Source: Alphaproteobacteria bacterium 41-28
GTDB lineage: Bacteria > Pseudomonadota > Alphaproteobacteria > UBA9655
DNA length: 43,344 nucleotides
Assembly: GCA_001897795.1 (NCBI GenBank)
Contig: MKUL01000009.1
Coordinates: 1-43,344, forward strand
Reading direction: 5' to 3'
In this document: positions 38,201 to 42,927 of the stretch, piece after piece
Layout: every line of letters starts with the position of its first letter
Position numbering within the stretch: position 1 is the stretch's first letter
The notes under the pieces: model-generated
The model's input: only the letters and a program-made list of their open reading frames with translations
Databases searched by the model: none
What the model was told of the DNA's origin: nothing
Position numbers and translations under genes: made by a program

Positions 38201-38505
38201 ATGATGAACAATCAGATAAACAAAAATCAGACGTTTTCTTTGAACAAAGTACGAAAAGGAATAACGCTCTTAGAAAAGATGAAAACTTACCGAAATTTAA
38301 TGGTCAACTTTACCTAATTAAAGCTATTGTGTATGACTCTAGTCTACCTGAGATTAATAAGGAGATCATTTCTCAACAAAAAGATAATGGATGGGGGGAA
38401 TATTGTGACAATATTACTGTAGCGAATGTTAATTTAAGTCACCCAGAATTATTTGAAGAGGAAACTCTTCACATTTTAATGCAAGAAATAAGAAATATAT
38501 TTTAG
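23062..38505 (+). CDS. NRPS2: dock-C-A-T-C-A(MT)-T-C-A-T-C-A-T-TE
   Basis: This 5,147-residue synthetase holds the last four modules and the release domain. It starts at GTG 23062, inside the NRPS1 stop, with GGAGA upstream. Order by residue: TubC-type docking 1-58; C4 (HH 224-225), A4 592-1095, carrier Ser1149; C5 (HH 1333-1334), A5 from 1659 with an N-methyltransferase at about 2123-2540, carrier Ser2626; C6 (HH 2813-2814), A6 3140-3650, carrier Ser3687; C7 (HH 3893-3894), A7 4255-4830, carrier Ser4874; thioesterase 4920-5147 with nucleophile Ser5006. No epimerase is present. Large DNA stretches are duplicated within the gene (C4/C7 and the A5/A6 flanks), pointing to recent internal recombination. 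An MbtH-like partner is encoded at 40494-40745. Confidence 0.95.
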   Translation: MEELINNINALNNQGFTFWVEQDKRLRYMLRQSYPEKDEALVWVKENKKKLLELLKFNVKAPKTSLNPYIYKYNVDTQHLSFAQERLWFIERYEQGTNAYNIPIISKLSNEASLELIERSIKAIIARHEILRTVIKEDNAGSYYQEVLDTDAHPFEVLKVKCTSKEELDEYLRQDVAHIYDLSNEYPIRVRIYSLESSSNKNDKNNQKNPALIAPTHVLSIVIHHIAFDGWSTDIFLDELKEYYRYYGAKEAGQPSQLNLPPLTIQYKDFALWQRSYLTGDVLEKQLSYWKSKLEGYETLHLHADYTRPTEMDYEGRNISFELERDLSLHLREAAKSLGVSLYSLMLSCYYLMLRVYTGQDDIVIGSPVVNRHYTQIEHLIGFFVNTLALRVNIGEDFVENTSGNSTSSTRPTRTLRDFIKHVGSEVIEAQLHQDLPFEKLVEELNVPKDTSRHPVFQVMFSLNSFGGEERDNIRSSQSGQKSIITPYIAEGEDSGNIAKFDLETFIDDGSSNGVLKGGFIYRINLYKEETIKGFINTYKEILTQVAEAISDEVTKESFKIEDLTYLTKEEKDLILTRWNSTDVSYPHNKTIHQLFEEQVEKTPDRIAAHDKHLSITYDELNKKANQLARYLKKKGVCIDDPVVVAMDRSIDLIITILAISKAGGVYVPTDLHAPAERNIYICQNAQASIVIANSKLEWLDSVSSEIIMLHEIESDASKHNSTNLDIHIDSLNLSYIIFTSGSTGLPKGVMVSHEGMINHLFCKIRDLYIDESDIIAQTATQIFDISIWQLLTSVTTGGKVVVISEEIIKDPKQFIKTITREKITILELVPEYAHSLTLYMQSHGSNVFKFLKHLLVTGEALKNEVCQEIFNISNKVSIVNAYGPTECSDDVTHYHYNLDQHINTNFPVIPIGKVLQNLQLYVLNSNLLPVPRGAAGELYVGGVGLARGYLNRPALTSQTFIASPFSNKPGERLYKTGDLVRYLPDGNIEFIGRVDHQVKIRGFRIELGEIESTISSVNGVKQVIVLAREDEPGQKRLVAYVVPDNQLLLDEEDAHQQEFIADIRKECIKNLPDYMRPSQIMLLAEIPLTPNGKIDRKALPKPEGREGLEAYQAPEGLIENSLAFIWKELLRVERVGRNDNFFHLGGHSLIATRLISKIRQNESVEVPLRAVFEHPVLSDLAHVIEQEYQSAGVLPPITRVKHDGTLPLSFAQQRLWFIEQLLEDKTKNLYNMQTCIRIQGSLNIEALEQTLSYLVNRHETLRTKIIMKGEHAFQCILPSFKFELVKKNTTEENVYEDIKEIINIPFNLEETLFKGQLLKISNSDYVLVLTFHHMISDGWSIGVFNREFSHCYKAFAREEDPNLPELEIQYADYSIWQREWFKEEVLQKQLEYWTHQLSDVPSIDLSFKSREEESNYDADEYLYKIPKATLDKLKIVSHKEEVTLFMLLLAAFQGLLSKYVNQQDIAIGTPIANRRANETEGLIGFFVNTLVIRSSIDVNNTFRDFLQRTKQTILSAYEHQDIPFEQLVETLNVDRDLRKHSLFQLFFVLQNNEMSDIALHNLDVSNIFYANIKKSIFDLALNIVETEEGLYVNFEYSKHLFDKKYIQEIAEKYNRYIEAILADPNTLMSNISILDNTELAQLATFNNTDAPYPRQKTIHQLFEEEAEKTPDKVALIYENKQLSYGTLNNRSNQLSHLLRKEGVVLDNRVGISAPRGLELVIGMLATLKAGGAYIPLDPEYPEDRLNYMLEDAGVDVLLTVGALSSLYQNYKGKIIYIDDYDYLAKPTTNLALTVPPEALAYVIYTSGSTGKPKGVACNQEAFINRLYWGWTKNNFHPDETMCLQSSISFVDSTWDIFGSLAIGARLVMYKEELSKSIEDILDQCSANKVTRITLVPSLLKELIIQAQENPRILKNAAKIPHWEVTGEQFHTYLAEDFKRLLNRQINFLDCYGATEATSVIYKDFTSTSGAEYTTCLLSNTQIYILDTNLNQVPIGAIGELFIGGVGLARGYLNRPGLTAEKFIANPLPNTPGERLYRTGDLARYLPDGNIEIMGRVDHQVKIRGFRIELGEIESAINQIDGIRNAVVTLDDDSDDHKRLIAYYVAHTPSIENTSKQTHTLVGKWRDMYDQLYSDYKNNEVNTFDISGWNNSYTRLPFSAQEMKEWRDSTVNRINDLNPEAILEIGCGTGLLTFSLVKNCKTYIGADFSSVVIDKLNRGLKSLGIENASLLMAKADEVFDNKIVKNTHIDTIVLNSITQYFPNVDYLDDVLMKSIEILNPRKIFIGDIRDYRLADVLHFSIEMSRIRQNALELDVSTLQNSIKMHVKKEAELLLSPTYFLKLAKCNQKIELIEILPKKGVCDNELNSFRYDVIIHVNQRDISKVQLPLTQKNKDALVFEYENNINVQNLLKNKHPALIVKGYPNKRVWRDYNLNHELNNVEASDISQQEETLIRECDNILSLEDLHSIAKQHGYVLYSHLALEHKDSSSKYDLYFYKDQSTLNLHKQHIFHNYLNGYYQTRFSNNPNINIQKRHVDVTKVRESLLKNLPEYMVPSLFIELAEMPLTPNGKIDRKALPKPKERDGLEEAYQAPEGLIENSLASIWKELLQVERVGRNDNFFHLGGHSLIATRLISKIRQSESVEVPLRAVFEHPVLSDLAHVIEQEYQSAGVLPPITRVKHDGPLPLSFAQQRLWFIEQLLVGNNGLYHIPTVIRIKGNLNEKALKQALDYLVSRHEILRTRLVTDDGIGYQEILDSDLGFSLAFKDLTKSKDKNINSLVSYEISRPFASDEVLCRALCIKLSEQERVLVITFHHIISDGWSVGIFNKELSAAYESYASYKSPDLPALPVQYADYSIWQRSWLSGKILEKQLHYWQEQLQDVSSLELPADRSRPSVQNYKGGYYQHRVSKDTLDKLRKLSQDEGVTLFMVLFSVFSGVLSKLSNQTDIIIGTPIAGRNSIDIEGLIGFFVNTLALRADTSGDPSFKELLHRVEKATLGAYEHQDVPFEQLVEHLSIPRDLNRHPLFQVMFALQNMEITNISMGDLDLQYEYNDEVLRAKFDLTLNAVESSEGLCFGFEYAKDLFDEQTIVRLARYYDQFLTAIITDAEQKLSSISLLDSKELAQLASFNRTDISYPHNKTIHQLFEEQAEKTPDKIALIYENKQLSYGTLNNFSNQLSHLLRKEGVALDTLVGISAPRGLEFVIGILAILKAGGAYVPLDPEYPEERLNYMLEDAGIDVLLTVKELSNLYQHYKGKIIYLDDFNYFNEPAINLALPVPPGALAYVIYTSGSTGRPKGVGITHGSIFNHMKWMVDKYFDQFTPHILQRTNPNFDASVWELFLPLIAEGKMVIATGHKLQNPQEIKKISQTYLVNTIQLVPALIDLLEQEHFFNNLKLRKVFVGGDRLIHKHFNIITKTNTECLVYNLYGPTESTIDSSSYKVLDLLEEMPIGTPISNTQMHILDTNLNQVPIGAIGELFIGGLGLARGYINRPGLTAEKFIANPFSHKPGERLYRTGDLGRYLPDGNIEFIGRVDHQVKIRGFRIELGEIESAISLVNGVKQVIVLAREDEPGQKRLVAYVMPNNPILLNEEGNTKQQSLMTDIRQECSKILPDYMRPSQIMLLTEMPLTPNGKIDRKALPKPEGREGLEAYQPPEGLIENSLASIWKELLQVERVGRNDNFFYLGGHSLIATRLISKIRQSESIEVPLRAVFEHPVLSDLAQVIEQEYQSAGVLPPITRVSVSRKEDIHLSFAQERLWFIERYEQGTNAYNIPIISKLSNEASIELLERSIKAIVARHEILRTVIKEDNAGSYYQEVLDTDAHPFVVLKVKCTSKEELDEYLRKDVAHIYDLSNEYPIRVRIYSLESSSNKNDKNNQKDSTANTPAHILSIVIHHIAFDGWSTDIFLNELKEYYRHFEAEEAGLTSQLNLPPLTIQYKDFALWQRSYLTGDVLEKQLSYWKSKLEGYETLHLHADYTRPTEMDYEGRNISFELERDLSLRLREVAKSLGVSLYSLMLSCYYLMLRVYSGQDDIIIGSPVANRHYSQIEDLIGFFVNTLALRVNIAEDSVESTGGISSSSHTLRDFIKHVGSEVVEAQLHQDLPFEKLVEELNVPKDTSRHPIFQVMFSLHSFGSQERESNQLGQESLITPYTGEDSESIYNIAKFDLETFIDDGSSDGVLRGGFDYRTSLYKEDTIKSFITTYKEILTQVAEALSDEITKESFKIEDLTYLTKEEKDLILTRWNSTDVPYPHNKTIHQLFEEQVAKTPNNIAVVYSGEDEDGIKTKDNNKKNKDVIITYKELNDRASKLANYLIQNYIITPDTLVPLFLDRSEHMIISILAVLKAGGAYVPMAPDYPNERIKYILKDVQLANRKRGIKNTTVITNEIYTEKLLGLKKDVSIISVDSSELSEALSHELDTQPITSTSSSNLAYIIYTSGTTGNPKGVMQSHSNVMRLFTATDEWYRFGQDDVWTLFHSYVFDFTVWEIWGALLYGGKLVIPSHMVTRDLYAFYNLCKKEKVTVLNQTPSAFYQLIDIATQKASGNQNNNNELLPDLKYIIFGGEALNLSQLKPWFDLRGYNKPKLINMYGITETTVHVTYKEIALQDLDKGSYIGKRIPDLTTYVLSPSTSLTPLPIGAIGELYVGGTGLARGYLNNEELTKEKFIPNPFQTAKEKADTATYEPMGRNSRLYKTGDLVRWLPDGNLEYIGRTDFQVKIRGYRIELGEIESVLGSHLEVKQCVVLANEHKADGVDDSHYDGSTSFISSSSAVKYLVAYYTTDTGSKVDDAALISYLSSRLPDYMVPSVFVHLEKFPLTINGKLDRKALPKPEGREGLEVYQAPEGLIENSLASIWKELLQVERVGRNDNFFHLGGNSLLLVKMFYMIKKLFNVQVSIKDIHRTESLASLADIISTSTARREDTQINNIMLDINKTKAKPMFLIHPIGGLSLSYVPLKKIWPKQHIIGINDPYFGHESSCFSSLTDMSSHYVDVIKTFYDPNNCILGGWSFGGEIAYRMACQLEQDNKKISKLILFDSFTPEVHNLLVEENDEQSDKQKSDVFFEQSTKRNNALRKDENLPKFNGQLYLIKAIVYDSSLPEINKEIISQQKDNGWGEYCDNITVANVNLSHPELFEEETLHILMQEIRNIF
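23290..26650 (+). other. module 4: C-A4-T, diamino acid (Dap/Dab)
   Basis: C4 carries HHIAFDGWS. The A4 pocket reads D-I-W-E-L-T-A-D-D-K, which to my knowledge is the published code for 2,4-diaminobutyrate in pseudomonad peptides. The cluster encodes an SbnA/SbnB pair that makes the one-carbon-shorter L-Dap, and no Dab aminotransferase is seen. Dap is therefore the likely substrate, with Dab the alternative. The carrier motif is LGGHS. Confidence 0.82.
26690..31090 (+). other. module 5: C-A5(N-methyltransferase)-T, atypical pocket
   Basis: C5 carries HHMISDGWS. The A5 pocket reads V-D-W-T-E-T-C-S-V-K: the invariant Asp235 that holds the alpha-amine is replaced by Val, with Asp one step later (FVDSTW). 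Beta-alanine-activating A domains show this shift (VDWV...). The rest of the code is unassigned. A SAM-dependent methyltransferase (EIGCGTGLLTF at 2184-2194, then GADFSS) is inserted near the end of A5, the usual place for N-methyltransferases, so residue 5 should be N-methylated. The PIG motif normally before NTQIYIL is missing. Confidence 0.78.
31100..34270 (+). other. module 6: C-A6-T, glutamine
   Basis: C6 carries HHIISDGWS. The A6 pocket reads D-A-W-Q-F-G-L-I-D-K, which matches a known glutamine code (fengycin/plipastatin type). The carrier motif is LGGHS. The flanks of A6 are nearly identical to A5 while the pocket-forming core differs. Confidence 0.84.
34310..37810 (+). other. module 7: C-A7-T, threonine
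   Basis: C7 is a near copy of C4 and carries HHIAFDGWS. The A7 pocket reads D-F-W-N-I-G-M-V-H-K, the canonical threonine code. A7 is longer than its neighbours, with a Lys/Asn-rich insertion after its start (GEDEDGIKTKDNNKKNKD). The carrier motif LGGNS sits directly before the thioesterase. Confidence 0.86.
37850..38502 (+). other. type I thioesterase release domain
   Basis: Residues 4920-5147 of NRPS2 show the alpha/beta hydrolase pattern of type I thioesterases: MFLIHPIGG, then GGWSFGGEIA with Ser5006, LILFDSF supplying a likely Asp, and LSHPELF with the catalytic His. It releases the heptapeptide by hydrolysis or cyclisation. With a formylated N terminus, ring closure could only use a side chain such as that of Dap, which is inference. 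Confidence 0.85.
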
Positions 38506-38543
38506 TGTATTAAAATGATTAATTTCAATAATAAAATAAACCC

Positions 38544-40139
38544 CTAAGCAGAGAGAAGCCATTGCTTTCTCCCAAATAATCTTTCTGCTTCTATCCCATT
38601 TTCTATGCAAGCTTGCAAAAGTTTGTTTGATTCCGTAATTGGAAGGGAATCAGGCTGGTATTTTAAGGCCATCAGATAATTCAGCCAAGGCTCCTGCCCC
38701 AACGCATAAACATACACTTTTTTACACTTAAGCTTTTGAACAATATCCCATGCTTTTTCAAAGTTAGAACCTGACAAGGTTCTATTTCTATCAAAAGCAC
38801 GACTTAATGGAGTAGATAAAAGAGGCCCGTAAAGCCAGCTTAGTGGTGCGCCATCACACTCCATACCCAAATACAGCATATCAATAGCTCCAATTGAATC
38901 AAATATGAAGTCATAAAGGGCTGGCTCTAGATTGTTTGAGTCGGCTGCAAATAAAAATTGTTTTCCTTGCAATCGAATGCAATGAACTAGTTTAGATTGA
39001 ATGTTAAGATCCGAATGTTCTCCAAAGAAAGGAAGAAAAATAATTTCTCCTTCAGGGAGAGGAATTGTATCCATTTCCCTTGCCTCGATAAGAGAAGAAA
39101 ATCCTGTATGTTGAAGGATAAGCCTTATATCAGGATCTGCAATTGAACCTCTATGATTGGCAGGAAAGATGATGTGCCCAACTTTATGTCTGATTTGTAA
39201 CAGAGCTTCAAACATAAGATGATCTTGATGATTATGCGTTATGACAATATAATCTATATAATCGGGGAGGTCATTAAAAGTATACCTGGGTATTTCACTC
39301 TCTTTAATTGGATAACTAATAACTGGGTCAAAAAGAATAGATACAGATTTTGTTTGAACTAGAAGGCATGCGTGTCCAAAATATCGTATTCGTATCCCTT
39401 CGTCCTCATAGTTGCGTTCATCAGGTAAAGAGGGGACCTCTGTTGTAAAAAAAGATTGAAAAAGTACTTGTTTTGGTTCAGGGATGTTAAAAAGACTTTG
39501 GATTTTGGCTAAGCTATTTGGCTCTCTTTTCATTTTAAAAAGCAGATCAAGCGTAGAGTCAGAAAAAGTTGTATCTAATAACACCTCACTCTCTTGATTC
39601 AATCGAGGAGTACTTAAGACAAACTTTCTAAAATCTGTCGTCGTGTCTGAAAGAGCGATTTTTTGATGCTTGTTGTCGTAGTATTTTTTATAAAGCAAGG
39701 GCTCAATAAAACGAAGAGACGGATGGTTATTCAAGTCATATACAAGTTCAACCATTCCTTTTAGGGCGGCAGGTACACGGTTATAAAAAGGTTCGAGAGA
39801 GTCTCCACAGGCTTCGGCTTGAATCAGACGATCTATTTCTTTAAAGGCATCATGTAGGGTAAGTAATTCTTTACAGCTTTGTTTTGTATGTTCTAACAGC
39901 TCTTTTATTTCGTCAACCTTTTGTCCATCTAAATCTATAAAAGGACCTCCTAGTAATTTAGGATCTTTTACAGCTCGCGCATGAATCTGTGGATTTTGAA
40001 TATAAGATTGCATGATTTTCAAGTGCCGTTCAACGATATTGCACGCTGCAGGTAAAGGAGGAATAAGATAAGGCCATGCGTACCAATGCCATATAAGAGG
40101 CTCAGCTTTAATGGTAGATTTTAAATAATGTAGGTCCAT
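38544..40139 (-). CDS. CmlA-type diiron beta-hydroxylase
   Basis: The protein has 531 residues, as in CmlA of chloramphenicol synthesis (532). Residues 1-240 match the CmlA N-terminal domain (EPLIWHWYAWPYL, GGPFIDLDGQKVDEI, VELVYDLNN, LSTPRL). Residues 248-531 are a metallo-beta-lactamase fold with THNHQDH: His302, His304, Asp306, His307. Glu374 (FGEHSDL) and Asp400 follow. The spacing equals that recalled for CmlA's iron ligands, shifted by three. The unusual Glu argues against a hydrolase. CmlA-type enzymes beta-hydroxylate an amino acid held on a carrier protein; FrsH does so on leucine. The target here is unknown. GAGGGA precedes ATG 40139. The gene is convergent with NRPS2, whose stop is 39 bases away, and lies last in the mbtH/P450 group. 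Confidence 0.87.
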   Translation of the reverse strand: MDLHYLKSTIKAEPLIWHWYAWPYLIPPLPAACNIVERHLKIMQSYIQNPQIHARAVKDPKLLGGPFIDLDGQKVDEIKELLEHTKQSCKELLTLHDAFKEIDRLIQAEACGDSLEPFYNRVPAALKGMVELVYDLNNHPSLRFIEPLLYKKYYDNKHQKIALSDTTTDFRKFVLSTPRLNQESEVLLDTTFSDSTLDLLFKMKREPNSLAKIQSLFNIPEPKQVLFQSFFTTEVPSLPDERNYEDEGIRIRYFGHACLLVQTKSVSILFDPVISYPIKESEIPRYTFNDLPDYIDYIVITHNHQDHLMFEALLQIRHKVGHIIFPANHRGSIADPDIRLILQHTGFSSLIEAREMDTIPLPEGEIIFLPFFGEHSDLNIQSKLVHCIRLQGKQFLFAADSNNLEPALYDFIFDSIGAIDMLYLGMECDGAPLSWLYGPLLSTPLSRAFDRNRTLSGSNFEKAWDIVQKLKCKKVYVYALGQEPWLNYLMALKYQPDSLPITESNKLLQACIENGIEAERLFGRKQWLLSA

Positions 40140-40226
40140 TTAATAAAATATCCCTCAATTTTGGGTTGTTATTGTATGCTGTGGGTCTCTGTATTTGCCC
40201 AAATATCATACGAAACTTTGCTTACC

Positions 40227-40469
40227 CTAAGCTATCTTAGGATGGTCGGCAAGATCAAATTGCTCGCTTCTTGTTTGTTCTTTTAAAGCAATTTTCTCTC
40301 TTAATTTATGGAAAAATTGAATCGCTAAATTACGGTACACGTTTGTTAAATCTGCAGCCATTCTTGCAGGTGCTCATGCAACAAATATTCCACCAATCGT
40401 AACTGCTCTTAACGTGACAGCTTGCAATGCTTTACGTGCATCTTGACATGCAACAAACATGGGCAACAT
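40227..40469 (-). pseudogene. unknown short gene with internal stop
   Basis: Minus-strand reading from ATG 40469 gives MLPMFVACQDARKALQAV and so on, a TGA at 40374-40376, then ADLTNVYRNLAIQFFHKL and further to TAG at 40227-40229. The reading is compositionally protein-like on both sides of the stop, but I do not recognise it. It begins 25 bases after the mbtH stop with no ribosome site. The remaining gap (40140-40493) shows a small hairpin, CCTAAG-CTAT-CTTAGG, near 40226-40241 without a T-run. Confidence 0.35.
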
Positions 40470-40493
40470 TTAAGTGAAGGAAGACATACAGCT

Positions 40494-40745
40494 TTATGCT
40501 CTACTCGATATTTTAGCATCTATAACTTCTGATTGTTGCCTATCTACTATGGCCTCCTTTAGACTGCGAGGTCTCATGTCCACCCATACTTTCTTAATAT
40601 GAGCGAGACATTCTTCTTTAGTTCCTATCTTTCCTTCCTCACGCCAGCCATAAGGAATTTCCTTTCTTATAGGCCATATGGAGTACTGATCTTCTAAATT
40701 GATAACAACTCGCCAGGTATCCGCTATACTTAATATTTCACTCAT
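40494..40745 (-). CDS. mbtH: MbtH-like protein
   Basis: The protein has 83 residues from ATG 40745. MbtH proteins bind A domains and are often needed for their folding or adenylation. The family pattern is complete: [10 protein letters not shown], then [13 protein letters not shown] and VDMRPRSL, including the three conserved Trp. A longer reading from 40778 adds eleven residues outside the family and is rejected. MbtH genes usually sit beside their NRPS on the same strand. This one is on the opposite strand, 2 kb past the NRPS2 stop, between a P450 and a CmlA-type gene. It was probably acquired or arranged with these tailoring genes and serves the NRPS of this locus. Confidence 0.93.
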   Translation of the reverse strand: MSEILSIADTWRVVINLEDQYSIWPIRKEIPYGWREEGKIGTKEECLAHIKKVWVDMRPRSLKEAIVDRQQSEVIDAKISSRA

Positions 40746-40790
40746 TTTGAAATCTCTAAAAATTATTAGTAACGTCATCCTACGTTAAAA

Positions 40791-40831
40791 AATGTAACCT
40801 TTTCAATCATAATTTATACTAGCGTATAAAT
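40791..40831 (-). promoter_or_regulatory. shared element, copy B, with perfect palindrome
   Basis: On the minus strand, TATAAATTATGATTGAA within 40791-40821 repeats the element at 6544-6573. Here it overlaps a perfect inverted repeat, ATTTATAC / GTATAAAT, separated by four bases (40812-40831). TATGAT (40806-40811) could be a -10 box about 60 bases before the mbtH start. A palindrome touching a -10-like box is what an operator would look like; no regulator gene was found in the window. Confidence 0.5.
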
Positions 40832-40875
40832 ACATGATTTGAGACTAATTATTTTGGAAGAATTCAAAGGTTTTT

Positions 40876-40926
40876 AGTCCTAATTGCCAAGGCACGCTTC
40901 GCGCATAGAGCGTGAGAATTAAGACT
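40876..40926. repeat. imperfect inverted repeat (large stem-loop)
   Basis: AGTCCTAATT (40876-40885) pairs with AATTAAGACT (40917-40926) with one mismatch. Inside it CACGCT (40893-40898) pairs with AGCGTG (40909-40914). It sits 29 bases after the P450 stop. On the P450 strand it is followed by an A-run, not T, so it is not a standard intrinsic terminator for that gene. Confidence 0.55.
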
Positions 40927-40954
40927 GAAACTCTAGGTAAAATACCCCACCGCA

Positions 40955-42559
40955 TCAGCTTGTCGCAGGTATTTTATTAATTTGAATTGTTCCGAAGGAT
41001 AAAGGTTTTGGCATAGGAGAATTAGGATTAAATTCTGGGTTATTATTTTTAAGATTCACTTGGTAATTGCTGTATAACGCACGTATGATTAGTGCTTGGG
41101 TGTAAATTGTATATAATCTTGCAGGACATTTTCTAGGGCTATCTTCAGTATTAATTGAATTAAATGAATTGATTTCATGCCTATTTTTGGAAAGTATTGA
41201 TTTGACATTTTCGTTATTTGACTGCATAATGTCTTTTATATTAGTCGGATCGAATTGTGTAGGATTACTAAATATAGCACTGTCTTGATTAGCTTCCCTC
41301 CTATTAACCCATAACCGAGTACCTGGCAAAATCACTATCTTATTTTTACCAATTTGCAACTCAAATTTTTGAATAACCCTTCTAGTCAAAACTGTTGGAT
41401 TACTGCCGCCTAAGCGTACAGCTTCAAGTATAACTAAATCAATATACGAGAATTTTTTGTGGTTACTTCCCTGAGCTTCTTCTATAATGCGTTGCTTAAT
41501 TGATGAGTTATGCTCTATGTATGAAATAACCCAGCTTAAACTTAGGGATATTGACTCGAAAGTAAGTACCATGATTGTTGCAAGTTCTCTTAAATAATCG
41601 TTATTAAGTTCATCTATAGATTGTAATGTGAATGGGAGTTTCCAAAGTTGAAAATAGCGTTTAATAATATTGCTTTCCGGAGCAGAGTTGATTGAAGAAT
41701 AATTATCTTTGAGTACAGCTTTTACAAACAATCCCATTGTTGCAAATTTTTTGTCAGCGTCTTTGTCAAGGCCACTAATAAGTCCTGAAACTAGTTCAAA
41801 GAAATCTAGGGTTACGTTTTTGAATTCAACAAAATAGTGGCTTAACGGCTTGACTTTAAAATCAAATATACCCGAGATTAGACTGCCATTATCTGCTACT
41901 ATTTCTTGACAGAATCTTTCTAAGCACATCTCCTTTTTTTCATATTTGCTTAATATACCTTCTATGTGACTTTTAAACTCCTGTTCAAGGCTACTGATAA
42001 AAGGCCAATTACCCAAAGCTGACTCCATCACAGCTCTTTTCATTTTTCTTGCTTTAGAGTCAAGAGGTAGTGTACCCACAAAATCTCCGAATATCCCTGT
42101 ACTTCGATCCTGTGATGGCTCTAGCCACTTATCTTTAGCGATTGGAAAATTGGTCGTTTGGTAAATTGATTGTATTGTGCCTATTCTAAAGGTACAGATA
42201 CCTCCATTTTTTTTAGCAAACTCATTAATACCACTTGCTTCAAAGTATTCATAAAGTGTCTTATTTTTTATCACCAGTGATTCATGAAAGCTTTTTTTCT
42301 GACCATGTAGCAATCTATCTAGTAATGTGCCATCAGAAAAATGAGCTATTATGCCCGGATAAGTCGAACCAACATATTGAAAAACCCACCATTTCCCGAA
42401 ATACTTCATCCCTAAGTAGTTTATTTGACTTAAGATAGACTTAGGCTTCATAGAAAGCGCGCTTATTGTGAAGTTTATTTTATTTAGAGGGCACTGTGCC
42501 GCAGAGTTATGATTTGGAGAATTATCATGTGGGCATAAAGTACTTTGAGGATTTATCAT
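40955..42559 (-). CDS. divergent cytochrome P450
   Basis: The protein has 534 residues from ATG 42559, chosen over TTG 42583 because AGGG lies about ten bases before it. P450 marks in order: an I-helix-like ELATIMVLTFESISLSLSW without the usual acid-Thr pair; ILEAVRLGGSNP, the K-helix ExxR; VNRREANQDSAIFSNPTQFD, the PERF-like region; and SPRKCPAR with haem-ligand Cys478. The haem loop lacks the normal FGxG start. Such changes occur in P450s that use peroxides or rearrange substrates, so it may not be a simple monooxygenase. There is no N-terminal membrane anchor. It lies first in a minus-strand group with mbtH and the CmlA-type gene, suggesting a tailoring role on the peptide. Confidence 0.75.
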   Translation of the reverse strand: MINPQSTLCPHDNSPNHNSAAQCPLNKINFTISALSMKPKSILSQINYLGMKYFGKWWVFQYVGSTYPGIIAHFSDGTLLDRLLHGQKKSFHESLVIKNKTLYEYFEASGINEFAKKNGGICTFRIGTIQSIYQTTNFPIAKDKWLEPSQDRSTGIFGDFVGTLPLDSKARKMKRAVMESALGNWPFISSLEQEFKSHIEGILSKYEKKEMCLERFCQEIVADNGSLISGIFDFKVKPLSHYFVEFKNVTLDFFELVSGLISGLDKDADKKFATMGLFVKAVLKDNYSSINSAPESNIIKRYFQLWKLPFTLQSIDELNNDYLRELATIMVLTFESISLSLSWVISYIEHNSSIKQRIIEEAQGSNHKKFSYIDLVILEAVRLGGSNPTVLTRRVIQKFELQIGKNKIVILPGTRLWVNRREANQDSAIFSNPTQFDPTNIKDIMQSNNENVKSILSKNRHEINSFNSINTEDSPRKCPARLYTIYTQALIIRALYSNYQVNLKNNNPEFNPNSPMPKPLSFGTIQINKIPATS

Positions 42560-42927
42560 TAAGTGCCCTGTATCTAATTGCAATCTAACATATTATTAAA
42601 CGTTAGTTCATAATGATAAGAGCATGCTGATACTGTTGTCAATGCTCATCGTCATCAGTATCACGTCTTAACCGTGGTATATAAGTGGCGGGGAATCTAG
42701 CCCTCATTTCTATAAAATTTGAGCATGTTAAAGTATCAGTTTTTAGTCCCCAAGGTTACTCTCTCTCAATGAAACAAGTGACACTGAACCTTATATTTGA
42801 TATTACTGGTTCGACCAATGACTGAATTTCGTTTTGCGTTCATTAAGATAGCAACAAGGAGATTTGTCTTAAGTTTCTCCAAAATAAATATTTCCAAAAC
42901 CTTCCTTATGGAGCCCATGCCGTTTGA
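42560..42927 (-). other. gap upstream of the P450 gene
   Basis: About 370 bases contain the presumed P450 promoter region and the degenerate tail of the transporter pseudogene. No gene, RNA or clear promoter boxes were identified. The shared element found before mbtH is not present here. Confidence 0.4.

Noticed and set aside
38544..40139. Metallo-beta-lactamase or UlaG-type hydrolase
   Set aside because: The N-terminal 240 residues, the Glu ligand in GEH and the total length all match CmlA-type hydroxylases instead.
40226..40241. CCTAAG/CTTAGG hairpin as terminator of mbtH
   Set aside because: The stem is only six pairs and no T-run follows on the minus strand.
207..40376. TGA read as tryptophan (two TGA codons sit where Trp would fit, at 207-209 and 40374-40376)
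   Set aside because: Nearly 9,000 NRPS codons use only TGG for Trp and contain no in-frame TGA, and several intact genes end in TGA. Ordinary pseudogene decay explains both.
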